From the NCBI GenBank assembly GCA_035448825.1, contig DAOTJS010000009.1, forward strand, positions 17,728-81,727: a DNA stretch of 64,000 bases, written 5' to 3'. The stretch is from JAGNGI01 sp035448825. GTDB taxonomy: Bacteria > Fidelibacterota > UBA2242. The stretch's first letter is position 1, and every line of letters starts with the position of its first letter. A program made the position numbers and the translations under genes. Shown here one piece after another: positions 25,929 through 34,966 of the stretch. The notes beneath the pieces are model-generated. The model had not been told where the DNA came from and ran no database searches. It saw only the letters and a program-made list of their open reading frames with translations.

Positions 25929-28481
25929 ATGGAAAAAATTAAAATCAGGGACGTCTTCACTATTTCTGGGAGACAAATATCTAAAATTTACGAAGATAAC
26001 AAGATGACGGTTCACTTTCAGGGAATGTCCAAAACTCTCCAATTTCCGCAGACCATTGCCCTAGAAGGTGCTCCGACTTGTTCATTAGGTATTTCTCCAG
26101 AGGGTCTATATAACCGACTTAATGACGCCGGGCGATTGATCCTGCTAAATCAAAATGCTATTCAGCTAGGATCTGCCCCTTTTATCAAAATTGCCGCCGA
26201 CCCGAATGTCGAAGACGAGCGCGATGAATATTTCATGCTAACTACCAGAGACCCCAATATGGTTGAAGGCCCGGATGATGTACCAGCCTTGAAAAATTAC
26301 TATCATCCGCCGGTTCCTGAAGAAAAGGTCACGATTTCGCTGGCAACTCCCCTGGCAGAAATTACTTACGATTTAGGGAAAATAAGTGTAACTCGACTTA
26401 TCACTTCGCCTTTATTTTCCGGAAATGACCAGACCCTTATTCCTATTAGCGTCGAAGAATTTGTGGTCGAAAACATTTCCGATAAAACTCAAGTAGTGAC
26501 TATGGTTATACCACGTCCTTCGCTAGTAAATCTTCAAGAAAAAGAACTAAAGCCAACCGACCAGGACACGGTTTATATTTGCTCAGCGTCGGTCAAAGGG
26601 CAAGTGCATGAAGCCTTTAATTCAGCCGGAATCAGAGGCGTCGTTATGGGCAATCAAGAGTGCCCGGAAAAAATGGCGATTGCCGTTCCTGAAATAGAAG
26701 GCGTTGATATTGATATTCACCCGCATTTCTGTCTGAATCATTTGAAACAAGACCTATTGCTTAACGATGACGGCAGTTTTTATGAGAAACGCAAGGTGAT
26801 TCCACATCAGGATTACGGTGCAGCGATTAGTTTACATTTCACTCTGGAACCTAAAGCAAGTCTAAAAATTCCCTTTGCCATTGCTCTGGACTTCCCGCAA
26901 CAGCGTTTTATTGACGGAAAAGAATTTGAGCGCAAATATGTCAAATTGTTTCAGAATCAAGCCAGTCGGCCGATCGAAATGATAAAAGTTGCTCTGGAAA
27001 ACTACCCCGAGTGGCTGAATCGAACGTTGACTATTCAAAACCGGATTTATGAATTAATCCAAAAAAGCCCTGCCTATCAAAATGATAGAGAAGGTGCTTT
27101 GCGGTTGACCCGTTTGATTTTCAATGAATTCAGTTGCCCGATTTCAAATGCCTGTGTCTGGATTAAGGATGGCAAAGGCAACGAGAGAGCCCGATTCCTG
27201 GAGTGCTTTGATTATGCCTATATCAATCCCTCGGACGTAGATTGGTATTCGATGGTAATGCTGTTTCTCTTCCCCAAGATTGAGGAAGAACTTTGTCAAA
27301 GCTTTGTTGATTCAATCCTGGCGGAAAATCCAACTCCGCGATTTTACCATTTGCACGCCTCTTTCGTCGAGGCACGTCAGCATTTTGAAAAATATCCGGA
27401 AGAGTATGAGGGCATTTCGCTAACTCAGATTTATGACGCCACCAAAGTAAAAGGTAGCGTAGCGCACGATTTAGGAGCTTTGCCAAAGGGACATCCTTTG
27501 CGTAATGTCAGCGATTATGCCTGGTATAATAATAATTACTGGGTGGATCTCTTTCCCAAACTGGCGACGCGCGTGCTGCGCAATGTCAAATTCACCGGCA
27601 ATACTGCTTTTCTGAAAAAGAATTGGGAAACGCTTAAGTTCGGTTTTGACCATCTCCAGGAACTCGATTTCGATGGAGATGGCATTCCGGAAGGATATCC
27701 CGGCGAAGTCAAAAATACTTTTGACAATTTGACGTTATTTGGTGTAGATGCCTACGACGCAACTATTTTTATGGCTGGTTGCTATGCAATGATCAAAATG
27801 GCTGAGATTATGCAAGATACGGCAGCAAAAAAGCAGTACGAAGAAATTTTTGATAAAGTTTCCAAAGAATTTGAAAAATTATGGAGAGATACGAAAAATA
27901 GCCATGGCAAAAGACTTCAATACTATGTTACCTGTTTTGATCCCAAGACGGGAGAAACCAATACCGATGTCTGGATCAATCAATTAGATGCTATCTGGGC
28001 ATTGCTGGCTATGGGAGAAGAGTCTTTTATACCCGAAGAACGGATTAAGCAAATTCTCAAAACAGTCTATGACAATAATCGTACCTACATGGGCTGGGCG
28101 ATGTGCCGAACAGAAAACGGTGGAAAAGTTGAGTCGGAACAGGGACAGGATGTCTATACAACTTCCAATTACGTTTTTGCCCAACTACTCGATTACTATG
28201 GTATGACGGCCGAAAGTAAGGAAGTTTATAAAGCTATGGACCGGGTCATCTTCGAATACGGCAATACCCTGATATCACCCGATAATCTGCGGGCGGAGCT
28301 GGAACAAGAAGCCGGTGAATCAGCTCCTCGACCGCATTATATCGTTGCCGCTTATCCTCGCCCCGGAGCAATTCTGACTCAGATAGTACTTCAATATATT
28401 AAAGAAAAGCAGCAACAAACGGAAAGTTATCAAGTAGATTCCGAGTCTCTGAAGAAGTTTGCCCTTTCCCTAATGAAATAA
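25929..28481 (+). CDS. GH116-like (DUF608) beta-glycosidase
   Basis: 850 residues, no signal peptide. The N-terminal half is a beta-sandwich; the C-terminal half is an (alpha/alpha)6 barrel. The barrel segments ARFLECFDYAYINPSDVDW, then AYAWYN-type NYWVDLFPKLATRVLR, then DFDGDGIPEGYPGEVKNTFD match the layout of GH116 (GBA2/TxGH116), in which a Glu in the first is the nucleophile and an Asp in the last is the acid/base. Family members act on beta-glucosides, beta-xylosides or N-acetylglucosaminides. It is distant from characterised members as judged by eye, so the substrate is open. It lies between GH3 and the symporter and is likely cytoplasmic. Confidence 0.75.
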   Translation: MEKIKIRDVFTISGRQISKIYEDNKMTVHFQGMSKTLQFPQTIALEGAPTCSLGISPEGLYNRLNDAGRLILLNQNAIQLGSAPFIKIAADPNVEDERDEYFMLTTRDPNMVEGPDDVPALKNYYHPPVPEEKVTISLATPLAEITYDLGKISVTRLITSPLFSGNDQTLIPISVEEFVVENISDKTQVVTMVIPRPSLVNLQEKELKPTDQDTVYICSASVKGQVHEAFNSAGIRGVVMGNQECPEKMAIAVPEIEGVDIDIHPHFCLNHLKQDLLLNDDGSFYEKRKVIPHQDYGAAISLHFTLEPKASLKIPFAIALDFPQQRFIDGKEFERKYVKLFQNQASRPIEMIKVALENYPEWLNRTLTIQNRIYELIQKSPAYQNDREGALRLTRLIFNEFSCPISNACVWIKDGKGNERARFLECFDYAYINPSDVDWYSMVMLFLFPKIEEELCQSFVDSILAENPTPRFYHLHASFVEARQHFEKYPEEYEGISLTQIYDATKVKGSVAHDLGALPKGHPLRNVSDYAWYNNNYWVDLFPKLATRVLRNVKFTGNTAFLKKNWETLKFGFDHLQELDFDGDGIPEGYPGEVKNTFDNLTLFGVDAYDATIFMAGCYAMIKMAEIMQDTAAKKQYEEIFDKVSKEFEKLWRDTKNSHGKRLQYYVTCFDPKTGETNTDVWINQLDAIWALLAMGEESFIPEERIKQILKTVYDNNRTYMGWAMCRTENGGKVESEQGQDVYTTSNYVFAQLLDYYGMTAESKEVYKAMDRVIFEYGNTLISPDNLRAELEQEAGESAPRPHYIVAAYPRPGAILTQIVLQYIKEKQQQTESYQVDSESLKKFALSLMK

Positions 28482-28544
28482 AGGCTTTGATTGAATTGGA
28501 AAAATCACGAACATTAATAAAATTTTAAAAATAGAGGGTGTATT

Positions 28545-29948
28545 ATGAGAGAAAAAACCGGAGTACTTTCGCTGAAAGAAAAAATCGGCTTCAGTCTGGG
28601 TGACACAGCATCAAACCTTTTTTTCCAGACATTTATCTTCTTTCTGCTTTACTTTTATACCGATGTGTTTGGTATTCCCGCTTCATCTGTTGCGACAATC
28701 TTTTTAGTTGGTCGAATTTGGGATGCAGTCAATGATCCATTAATGGGCGCAATTGCCGACCGCACTAACACTAAAATGGGCAAATTCCGACCGTATTTAC
28801 TTTATACCGCTTTGCCCTTTGGTATTTTTGGCTTTATAATGTTTATTACCCCGGATTTAAGCGTTCAGGGGAAAGTGATTTACGCTTTTATCACCTATAA
28901 TTTGATGATGATGATTTATACGGTAATCAACGTGCCCTATTCAGCTTTGATGGGTGTAATATCTCCCCATTCAGAGGAACGCACGGTGGTCTCGACTTTC
29001 CGCTTCGTTGCCGCCTTTGTGGGTCAGTTCATTGTCCAGTTCGCCGTTCTGAGATTAGTATCTGTTTTTGGAAAAGGAAATGAGCAAATCGGTTGGCAAT
29101 GGACTATGGCAGTGATGGCGGGCTTGTCGGTTGTTCTCTGGTTGGTGACTTTTGCAACGACCAAAGAGCGTGTCAAACCGGTCAAGGAACAAAAGAATCC
29201 ACTAAAACAAGATTTGGCCGACCTTGTGAAAAACGTACCGTGGCTTTTGATTGGCTCTGCAACTATTTTTCAATTACTATTCAATGTGATTCGTGGCGGC
29301 AGTATCATGTATTATTTCAAGTACTTCGTTCAGGATCAGCAGTTGTCGTTATTTGGTAAACCGCACAGCTACTCTTACCAGACTCTGACCTCAACTTTTA
29401 TGCTTACCGGTACATTGGTTACTATCGTCGGTTCCTTATTGACTAGTTTTTTCAGTAAGAGAATTGGGAAATCGCGAAGTTATTGGGGCTTCCTTGGAAT
29501 ATCGGCTATCTGTTCAGCTCTTTTCTTCTTCCTCAAGCCGCAGGATATTATCTGGATGTTTGCATTGCAAATAATTGCTTCATTTTGTATGGGACCGGTT
29601 TCAGTTCTCCAATGGGCAATTTATACCGATACGGCTGATTATTCGGAATGGAGAACGGGTCGCCGCGCTACAGCTCTCATTATGGCCGTTTCCCTCTTTG
29701 CTCTGAAACTCGGCATTGCTCTTGGAGGTTCTATTTTAGCCTGGATTCTGGATATTTATGGGTTTGAAGCTAATGTGGCTCAAACCGCCAGAAGCCTAAC
29801 CGGAATCCGGATGGTAATGAGCATTTATCCGGCGATTGCGGGAATGATCGGCGTCATTCTGATGACTTTTTATCCCCTCAATAATACAAAAATGTTGCAA
29901 ATTGAGAAGGATTTAAGTGCCAGACGGCAAGAAACAGCCACCGAGTGA
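28545..29948 (+). CDS. GPH-family sodium:oligosaccharide symporter
   Basis: 467 residues, about twelve membrane helices. The N-terminus LKEKIGFSLGDTASNLFFQ and the loop VGRIWDAVNDPLMGAIADRT are signatures of the glycoside-pentoside-hexuronide (MelB/XynP) family. The second half has the YTDTADYSEWRTGRRATAL motif. These carriers import xylosides, melibiose or related glycosides with sodium or protons. It is the last gene of the cluster and probably feeds the three cytoplasmic hydrolases upstream. Confidence 0.93.
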   Translation: MREKTGVLSLKEKIGFSLGDTASNLFFQTFIFFLLYFYTDVFGIPASSVATIFLVGRIWDAVNDPLMGAIADRTNTKMGKFRPYLLYTALPFGIFGFIMFITPDLSVQGKVIYAFITYNLMMMIYTVINVPYSALMGVISPHSEERTVVSTFRFVAAFVGQFIVQFAVLRLVSVFGKGNEQIGWQWTMAVMAGLSVVLWLVTFATTKERVKPVKEQKNPLKQDLADLVKNVPWLLIGSATIFQLLFNVIRGGSIMYYFKYFVQDQQLSLFGKPHSYSYQTLTSTFMLTGTLVTIVGSLLTSFFSKRIGKSRSYWGFLGISAICSALFFFLKPQDIIWMFALQIIASFCMGPVSVLQWAIYTDTADYSEWRTGRRATALIMAVSLFALKLGIALGGSILAWILDIYGFEANVAQTARSLTGIRMVMSIYPAIAGMIGVILMTFYPLNNTKMLQIEKDLSARRQETATE

Positions 29949-30128
29949 TAAATTAGTATTCGTTTCCATAAGCGCCTATTTAAGAAAGATTTAATTCAGA
30001 ATAATTAAGACTGAGTTCACCTGGTTGTAAACCGGTAAAAATAGTTTTTATTCAATAATTTTTTCTTTCCGAAAATTAATTGGGTTTCTCTTTATCAGTA
30101 ACAGATAAATTCTCGGAAGTCTTAAAAA

Positions 30129-30162
30129 TTCAAGCAAAAATCCTTAAATTCAATTGCTTGAA
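30129..30162. promoter_or_regulatory. Inverted repeat upstream of the selenoprotein candidate
   Basis: TTCAAGCAA and TTGCTTGAA form a perfect 9-bp inverted repeat with a 16-nt spacer (12 of 13 pairs if extended). It ends 18 nt before the ATG at 30181 and overlaps the expected leader, so it may be an operator or RNA hairpin. Confidence 0.45.
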
Positions 30163-30180
30163 GTTTAGATTGGAGTTACG

Positions 30181-31227
30181 ATGAAGAAAATTGGTTGGAT
30201 TCTAAGTTTGTTGGCCATATTTAGTGTGTGTGGACGTCAGGCTGGAATTCGCTTCGAAAAGATGGGTTTCGATGCTGCCCTGCAGAAGGCTCAAAGTGAA
30301 CAAAAATTACTTCTCACTTATTTTTATACGGATTGGTGAGGCGCCTGTCGCCAGTTAAACCAGTTGGTTTACACGAACAAAGAAGTCGGTGAATTTATCA
30401 ATGCCCATTACGTCAGTGTTAAAATCAATGGTGATAGCTTGGAAGGCAAGCAACTGCGCGAAAAATACCAATACCCGGGCTATCCCACGACCATTATTAT
30501 GACTTCCGACGGAGAGGAAATTGATCGGATTGTTGGTTTTGACGGCCAGAAAGATGAGTATTTTCAATTATTGCAAGATTACACCGCAGGACGGGGTACA
30601 CTTGGAGATTATCTTAAAAAATTAGAAAAAGAACCAGATAATTTCGAATTAAACTATGCCGTCCTGAATAAATATTATGACCGCAATGATATTCCGATGG
30701 TTCAAAAATATGCCCGGATTATTCTGGAACTCGATCCGGAAAATACCAGAGGCAAAAAGACGGAAATGCTTTATCGCTTGGCTTTTTCGGAATATAAGAC
30801 TTCCAGTGAAATTAATCCTATGATGAACTTTATCAACAGCTGTAATGATGAACTATGGCTGGAAATGGCTTATAGCGAGGTTGTCCGCTATTATAAGAAA
30901 AACTCGGATCAATCGCAGGTTTTAACCACTTATGAATCTGCTCTGCGGAGACTTCCGCAGTCAACTTCGATGATGAATGCTTATGCTTGGTATATTTTCC
31001 AGAACGAAATCGCTGAGCAATATTCGCGTGGTATTCAGATTGCACGGCAGGCGGTAGAATTGGAGCCATCTGCGGATTACATCTGGGATACGCTGGCTCA
31101 ATTATTATTTGCGGCTGGGCAGGTTGATGAAGCTGTTCAGGCTATGCAAAAAGCCAGTGAACTCAATCCGCAGGAAAAGTCCTATCGGGAACTGCTGGCA
31201 AAATACAAACAGTCGCTGAATAACTGA
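30181..31227 (+). CDS. Thioredoxin-TPR protein, candidate selenoprotein (in-frame TGA)
   Basis: 348 residues if TGA 30337 is read through as selenocysteine 53; TGGAG precedes the ATG. An N-terminal hydrophobic signal (ILSLLAIFSVCG, perhaps a lipobox Cys) is followed by a thioredoxin domain. The active site reads YTDW-U-GACRQLNQ, aligning U with the first Cys of YADWCIPCKELDQ in the DsbD thioredoxin domain of this window; Cys56 is the second Cys. A YPTTIIM cis-Pro segment follows, then TPR-like helices (about 145-345). The frame is uninterrupted on both sides, and other genes here use TGA as stop, so reassignment is unlikely. A hairpin with SECIS features lies 16 nt after the TGA. It should be an exported thiol oxidoreductase, perhaps reduced by DsbD. 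Confidence 0.8.
30356..30371 (+). promoter_or_regulatory. Bacterial SECIS-like hairpin
   Basis: TAAACC-AGTT-GGTTTA forms a 6-bp stem with a 4-nt loop that has a G in its first two bases. It starts 16 nt after the TGA, at the near edge of the 16-37 nt window known for bacterial SECIS elements. A second short hairpin (GGCG-n5-CGCC) abuts the TGA. Judged by eye. Confidence 0.55.
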
Positions 31228-31375
31228 TAATTTCTTTTAGTTTTTAAGGATCATTGAATATATTGAGATCCATCGAGTTAAAATTTATATTTATATATTA
31301 TCAGCCTTTTTTGGAATTTTCCTTTACAATTCTGATAGGCGCTGATATTGAGTGAATTAAGTTTTAGTAAAATTT

Positions 31376-32491
31376 ATGCCATATAAAATTGTTTTCGATG
31401 CCTACCATTTATATCACCTCCCGCAATTCGATCCGGTTATTGATCTGCTGTTAAATGATAATCGCTTTGAGGTTTTCCTGACAACCTCAAGCGCTAATTT
31501 GCCGGATGAACAGAACCTGACAAAACGTATATTTCAGCGGCGCAATGTGCAGTGCATTTTCGCTGATAATGAAGAAGAACGCGCCACTAAGAGTCGTGCG
31601 TTCAACCCGGATGTATTCATCTGCGGCTGGTCGCGTTATCCAATTGAGAAATTCGTCACAGACAAAACCCTGGTCGGTATGATATATCACGGAATTGGAG
31701 TTAAACCGTCCTATTGGCGAGATAACAATCCCCGATTAAATATCCGCTTTGTCGAAGGTCCATTTCGTATCCGTCAACTACGTGAAAAAGGGATAGAGAC
31801 CGATCTGGAATTGACCGGCTTTCCTAAAATTGATCCGCTATTCAATGGCCGGATTCCTAGTCGGGAGAAAATTTTAAAAGGTCTTGGACTGGAACCTAAT
31901 AAAAAGACATTGTTATATGCCCCTACTTTTTATCCCAGTAGTTTTGAATCCTTTGGATTGAAATTGCCGGAAATGACCAAAGATTTGAACTTGATAATTA
32001 AATTACATCAATGGTCTTATTTTCTGGAAAAGTTTAGTGGGGTCAATCTACGCCGTCATATTACACTCGCCGATAAAATCAGGAAGAAATACCCACAAAT
32101 AGTTATCATCGAACCGGAACACTATAATATTATTGATCTTTATCAAGCATCTGATGTTTTATTGACGGAAGCCTCTTCGACTATTTATGAATTTATGGCT
32201 TTGCGGAAGCAGATAATCGTTTGTGATTTTTTCAAGAAAAAGATTGGACATCATCTTTTGCCGAAACGACTTTATTTGCATCGTCTTGATCCGGAGATGC
32301 ACGGAATTCTGACCGATTTCTGCTATCATATCAAAAAGCCACAGGATTTACCTATAACTCTGAGTAAATGTTTCAATCAGCCTGATCCGTTCGTTGAGTT
32401 ACGTGAAAAATATATCGGCGATATACTGTTTAAATTAGATGGTAAGTCATCGGAAAGAGTTCGGGATTCAATATTAAGAAGATTAAATTAA
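31376..32491 (+). CDS. CDP-glycerol glycerophosphotransferase-like protein 1
   Basis: 371 residues, cytoplasmic GT-B type. The N-terminal half begins FDAYHLYHLPQFDPV and has an YHGIGVKPSYW segment. The C-terminal half has LLYAPTFYPSS and DVLLTEASSTIYEFM, the nucleotide-binding motifs of the TagB/TagF family. Such enzymes transfer glycerol-phosphate or ribitol-phosphate from CDP to a lipid-linked glycan; related proteins act on other CDP-linked groups. It is clearly paralogous to the protein at 34967. It heads a seven-gene surface-polymer cluster with LicC-like and LicD-like genes. The transferred group is unknown. Confidence 0.8.
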   Translation: MPYKIVFDAYHLYHLPQFDPVIDLLLNDNRFEVFLTTSSANLPDEQNLTKRIFQRRNVQCIFADNEEERATKSRAFNPDVFICGWSRYPIEKFVTDKTLVGMIYHGIGVKPSYWRDNNPRLNIRFVEGPFRIRQLREKGIETDLELTGFPKIDPLFNGRIPSREKILKGLGLEPNKKTLLYAPTFYPSSFESFGLKLPEMTKDLNLIIKLHQWSYFLEKFSGVNLRRHITLADKIRKKYPQIVIIEPEHYNIIDLYQASDVLLTEASSTIYEFMALRKQIIVCDFFKKKIGHHLLPKRLYLHRLDPEMHGILTDFCYHIKKPQDLPITLSKCFNQPDPFVELREKYIGDILFKLDGKSSERVRDSILRRLN

Positions 32492-32516
32492 TTTGTGATT
32501 TGAATCAGGAGCATTT

Positions 32517-33245
32517 ATGAAAGTGATAATTTTGGCGGCGGGAAATGCCAGTCGTCTAGCTTCGCTTGCCAACGGAAGTCCTAAGTGTCTTTTACCGCTT
32601 GGCGATACGACAATTTTAGGCAAGCAATTGCGCAATCTGGAAAAAGTCGGATTGATGGATGTGATTCTTTCGGTTGGTTATAAAGTCGAAAAAATAGAGG
32701 AATATTTGAGAAACTTTCAAACTAACTTGAAAATCTATCTCGAATTCAATCCGTTTTATGATATTTCCAACAACATTATTTCCCTCTGGAATGTCCGCCA
32801 CCTGGTATGGAATCAACCAATTATTATCATTAACGGCGATAATGTATTTAAATACCAAGTACTTTCGCGTTTACTCGAATCGCCTTTTGAAAATGTTCTA
32901 ATGATACAGGAAAAAGAAGAATATGACGGCGATGATATGAAAGTCAAAACCGAAAATGATCGGCTTTTAGCGGTCAATAAAACTATGAAAAGTTCGGAAG
33001 CTACCGGTGAATCAATCGGGATTATGAAATTTTCTGCCGAAGGTTGCACGCGGCTAATGCAAAAAATAGTGGAAATGATTCGTGATAAGGAAAATTTACA
33101 GGTTTGGTATTTACGTTCGATCCAGGAGCTGATAAACGATGGCTTACCGATTCACGTTTGCCAAATTAATGGGTTGAAATGGGAAGAAGTGGACTTTCCG
33201 GAAGATTATTTGCGCGTAAAAAATATGAATTGGGAAAATTACTGA
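32517..33245 (+). CDS. LicC-like sugar/choline-phosphate nucleotidyltransferase 1
   Basis: 242 residues, CAGGAG upstream. The nucleotide-binding start is MKVIILAAGNASRLA, with the second Gly of the usual G-x-G-x-R replaced by Ala; SPKCLLPLGDTTIL follows, and the catalytic Asp is in INGDNVF. Similar proteins make CDP-choline (LicC) or sugar nucleotides. A LicD-like transferase follows after 11 bp, which favours a CDP-activated small group such as phosphocholine or phosphoethanolamine. It is paralogous to the protein at 34160. Confidence 0.82.
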   Translation: MKVIILAAGNASRLASLANGSPKCLLPLGDTTILGKQLRNLEKVGLMDVILSVGYKVEKIEEYLRNFQTNLKIYLEFNPFYDISNNIISLWNVRHLVWNQPIIIINGDNVFKYQVLSRLLESPFENVLMIQEKEEYDGDDMKVKTENDRLLAVNKTMKSSEATGESIGIMKFSAEGCTRLMQKIVEMIRDKENLQVWYLRSIQELINDGLPIHVCQINGLKWEEVDFPEDYLRVKNMNWENY

Positions 33246-33256
33246 TTGGGAAAAAT

Positions 33257-33880
33257 ATGTCAGGTAAAATAAAATTGGATGATAAATATCTGAAAAAATC
33301 ACTAGGACTTCTTGAGCAAGCCACGACACTTCTGGAAAAATATAATATTCCATATTGGCTGGAAGGCGGAACTCTTTTGGGAATTGTCAGAGAAAATAGA
33401 TTACTTCCATGGGATAACGATCTCGATATTTCCATCCGTTCCGAAGACCTTGAGCGTTTGCAGGGTATTCTGCCTAAGTTCTTCTTCAGGGGAATGATCG
33501 CTAAAGTCAGAGAGCATAAGATAGATGATCCTCCATTTCAAAAGGGAGAGTTGCGTTTAATAAAGGTATATGCTACCAAATTTCTTTTTTTCAAAACACC
33601 TGTTGTTCTGGATATTTTCATTAAGAAAAAATTAGATGATCAGTACTATTGGGTAGTTGGAGTAAAACGGCGTGCCAAAAAAGCGGTCCCAGCTCGTTTT
33701 TATGATGAACTAACTACCATTCGGTTTGGCAATAAAACTTATTCGATTCCGAAATTAACTGACGAATATCTGACTTATCGTTATGGCGATTGGCGCACCC
33801 CGGTCAAAACCTGGAATTTTTTAAAGGATGATCAATCAATCGTGCTAAGCGCTGAAAGGAGTGTCCGAAAGGATGATTGA
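33257..33880 (+). CDS. LicD-family phosphotransferase
   Basis: 207 residues from MSGKIKLDDKYLKK; a longer open frame overlaps the previous gene and lacks family similarity. The LicD signature WLEGGTLLGIVRENRLLPW and the metal-binding DNDLDISI are near residues 35-60. LicD enzymes transfer phosphocholine, and relatives transfer other phospho-groups such as ribitol phosphate, onto glycans. Together with two LicC-like nucleotidyltransferases and CDP-glycerol-transferase-like proteins it marks a pathway decorating a surface polysaccharide or lipid. Confidence 0.88.
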   Translation: MSGKIKLDDKYLKKSLGLLEQATTLLEKYNIPYWLEGGTLLGIVRENRLLPWDNDLDISIRSEDLERLQGILPKFFFRGMIAKVREHKIDDPPFQKGELRLIKVYATKFLFFKTPVVLDIFIKKKLDDQYYWVVGVKRRAKKAVPARFYDELTTIRFGNKTYSIPKLTDEYLTYRYGDWRTPVKTWNFLKDDQSIVLSAERSVRKDD

Positions 33881-34159
33881 TTTCAGCTTTGTCATAGCAT
33901 GGAATACAAGAATCTTTAGTAGTATTTGAAAATCGTTGAATATTTGTAGACGGAATCAAACCAGCGATCACGAAAGCATATTCTGATTCCTTATATCCTC
34001 TCTGTAAATAGGCCAATCAACGGATAACCGATTTCATTCGCAGAGTCCGGAAGAATACAAGAGCCGTCGAATGATTTTGGCAATTTTAATCTTTATCCTC
34101 TAAATTAAGCGGGTTTTTTTATATAGACATAGGGTAATAATTGAATAGGAAATAGGTTA

Positions 34160-34897
34160 ATGAAAGCCGTAATTCTCGCCGCTGGAGCCGCTCGTCGCTT
34201 AGCTCCGATGATAAATTCGACTCCGAAATGTTTGATTAAGATTAGAGATAAGTCATTACTTGAAAAACAACTAGACGCTCTGCAATTCTATGGAATCGAA
34301 GAGACCTTGATTGTCGTCGGTTACCTCAAAGAGCAGATTATCGAGAAAATCGGTAACCGGTATAAAACGATGAATATTTCCTACGTCGAAAATCCGCTTT
34401 TTGGTTCGACGAATACGGTTTATTCGCTGTGGCTGGCGCGCGAATATTTTGCCAATCAGGACTTCTTGTATTTCAATGCCGATGTGCTTTTTCACCACAG
34501 TTTAATTGGAAGACTTTTAGAAGCGCCTCACGAAACTGCTATGGGTGTGGAAGTCAAGCACTGCGGCGAAGAGGAGGTAAAGGTCATTGTTGACGATAAA
34601 CAGCGGATTCGGCGAATTGGTAAAAAAATCAATCCAGCCGATTGTCTTGGCGAATTTGTGGGTATTGCCAAATTCGGCGCGTCTTTGACCGCCGATTTAA
34701 TCAATGCTTTGAAAGCCGTAATTGATGAAGGTCAGCAGATGTCATTTTTCGAGGCCGCCGTTGATCGGATTCTAGACCGGCACGCTTTGTATGCGGTTGA
34801 TATTAGCCAAATTCCGGTTATCGAGATTGACTTTCCCGAGGACCTCGAACGCGCACGCCAGCAAATCTATCCGAAGATTGTTAATTTCAATGGGTGA
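34160..34897 (+). CDS. LicC-like nucleotidyltransferase 2
   Basis: 245 residues. It opens MKAVILAAGAARRLAP, again without the second Gly of the nucleotide loop, followed by STPKCLIKIRDKSLLEKQ and FNADVLFHHSL with the catalytic Asp. Its close similarity to the protein at 32517, together with paired CDP-glycerol-transferase-like genes, suggests an internal duplication. The 279 bp before it contain no recognisable gene. The substrate is inferred only from the neighbours. Confidence 0.8.
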   Translation: MKAVILAAGAARRLAPMINSTPKCLIKIRDKSLLEKQLDALQFYGIEETLIVVGYLKEQIIEKIGNRYKTMNISYVENPLFGSTNTVYSLWLAREYFANQDFLYFNADVLFHHSLIGRLLEAPHETAMGVEVKHCGEEEVKVIVDDKQRIRRIGKKINPADCLGEFVGIAKFGASLTADLINALKAVIDEGQQMSFFEAAVDRILDRHALYAVDISQIPVIEIDFPEDLERARQQIYPKIVNFNG

Positions 34898-34966
34898 TCG
34901 CAAAACTCGTTTATCATATTTAGCACTTCCAATAACAAACATCAAGTTGACCATTGATAATTGGCA

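Noticed and set aside
30337..30339. TGA as Trp or Gly through genetic-code reassignment
   Set aside because: Many genes here end in TGA at family-appropriate positions (e.g. 3-353, 32517-33245, 37094-37897), and neighbouring Trp and Gly codons are ordinary.
33881..34159. Short open frames between LicD and LicC-like genes
   Set aside because: No ribosome-binding site, no motif, many stops in all forward frames; the minus-strand frame has no recognisable similarity.
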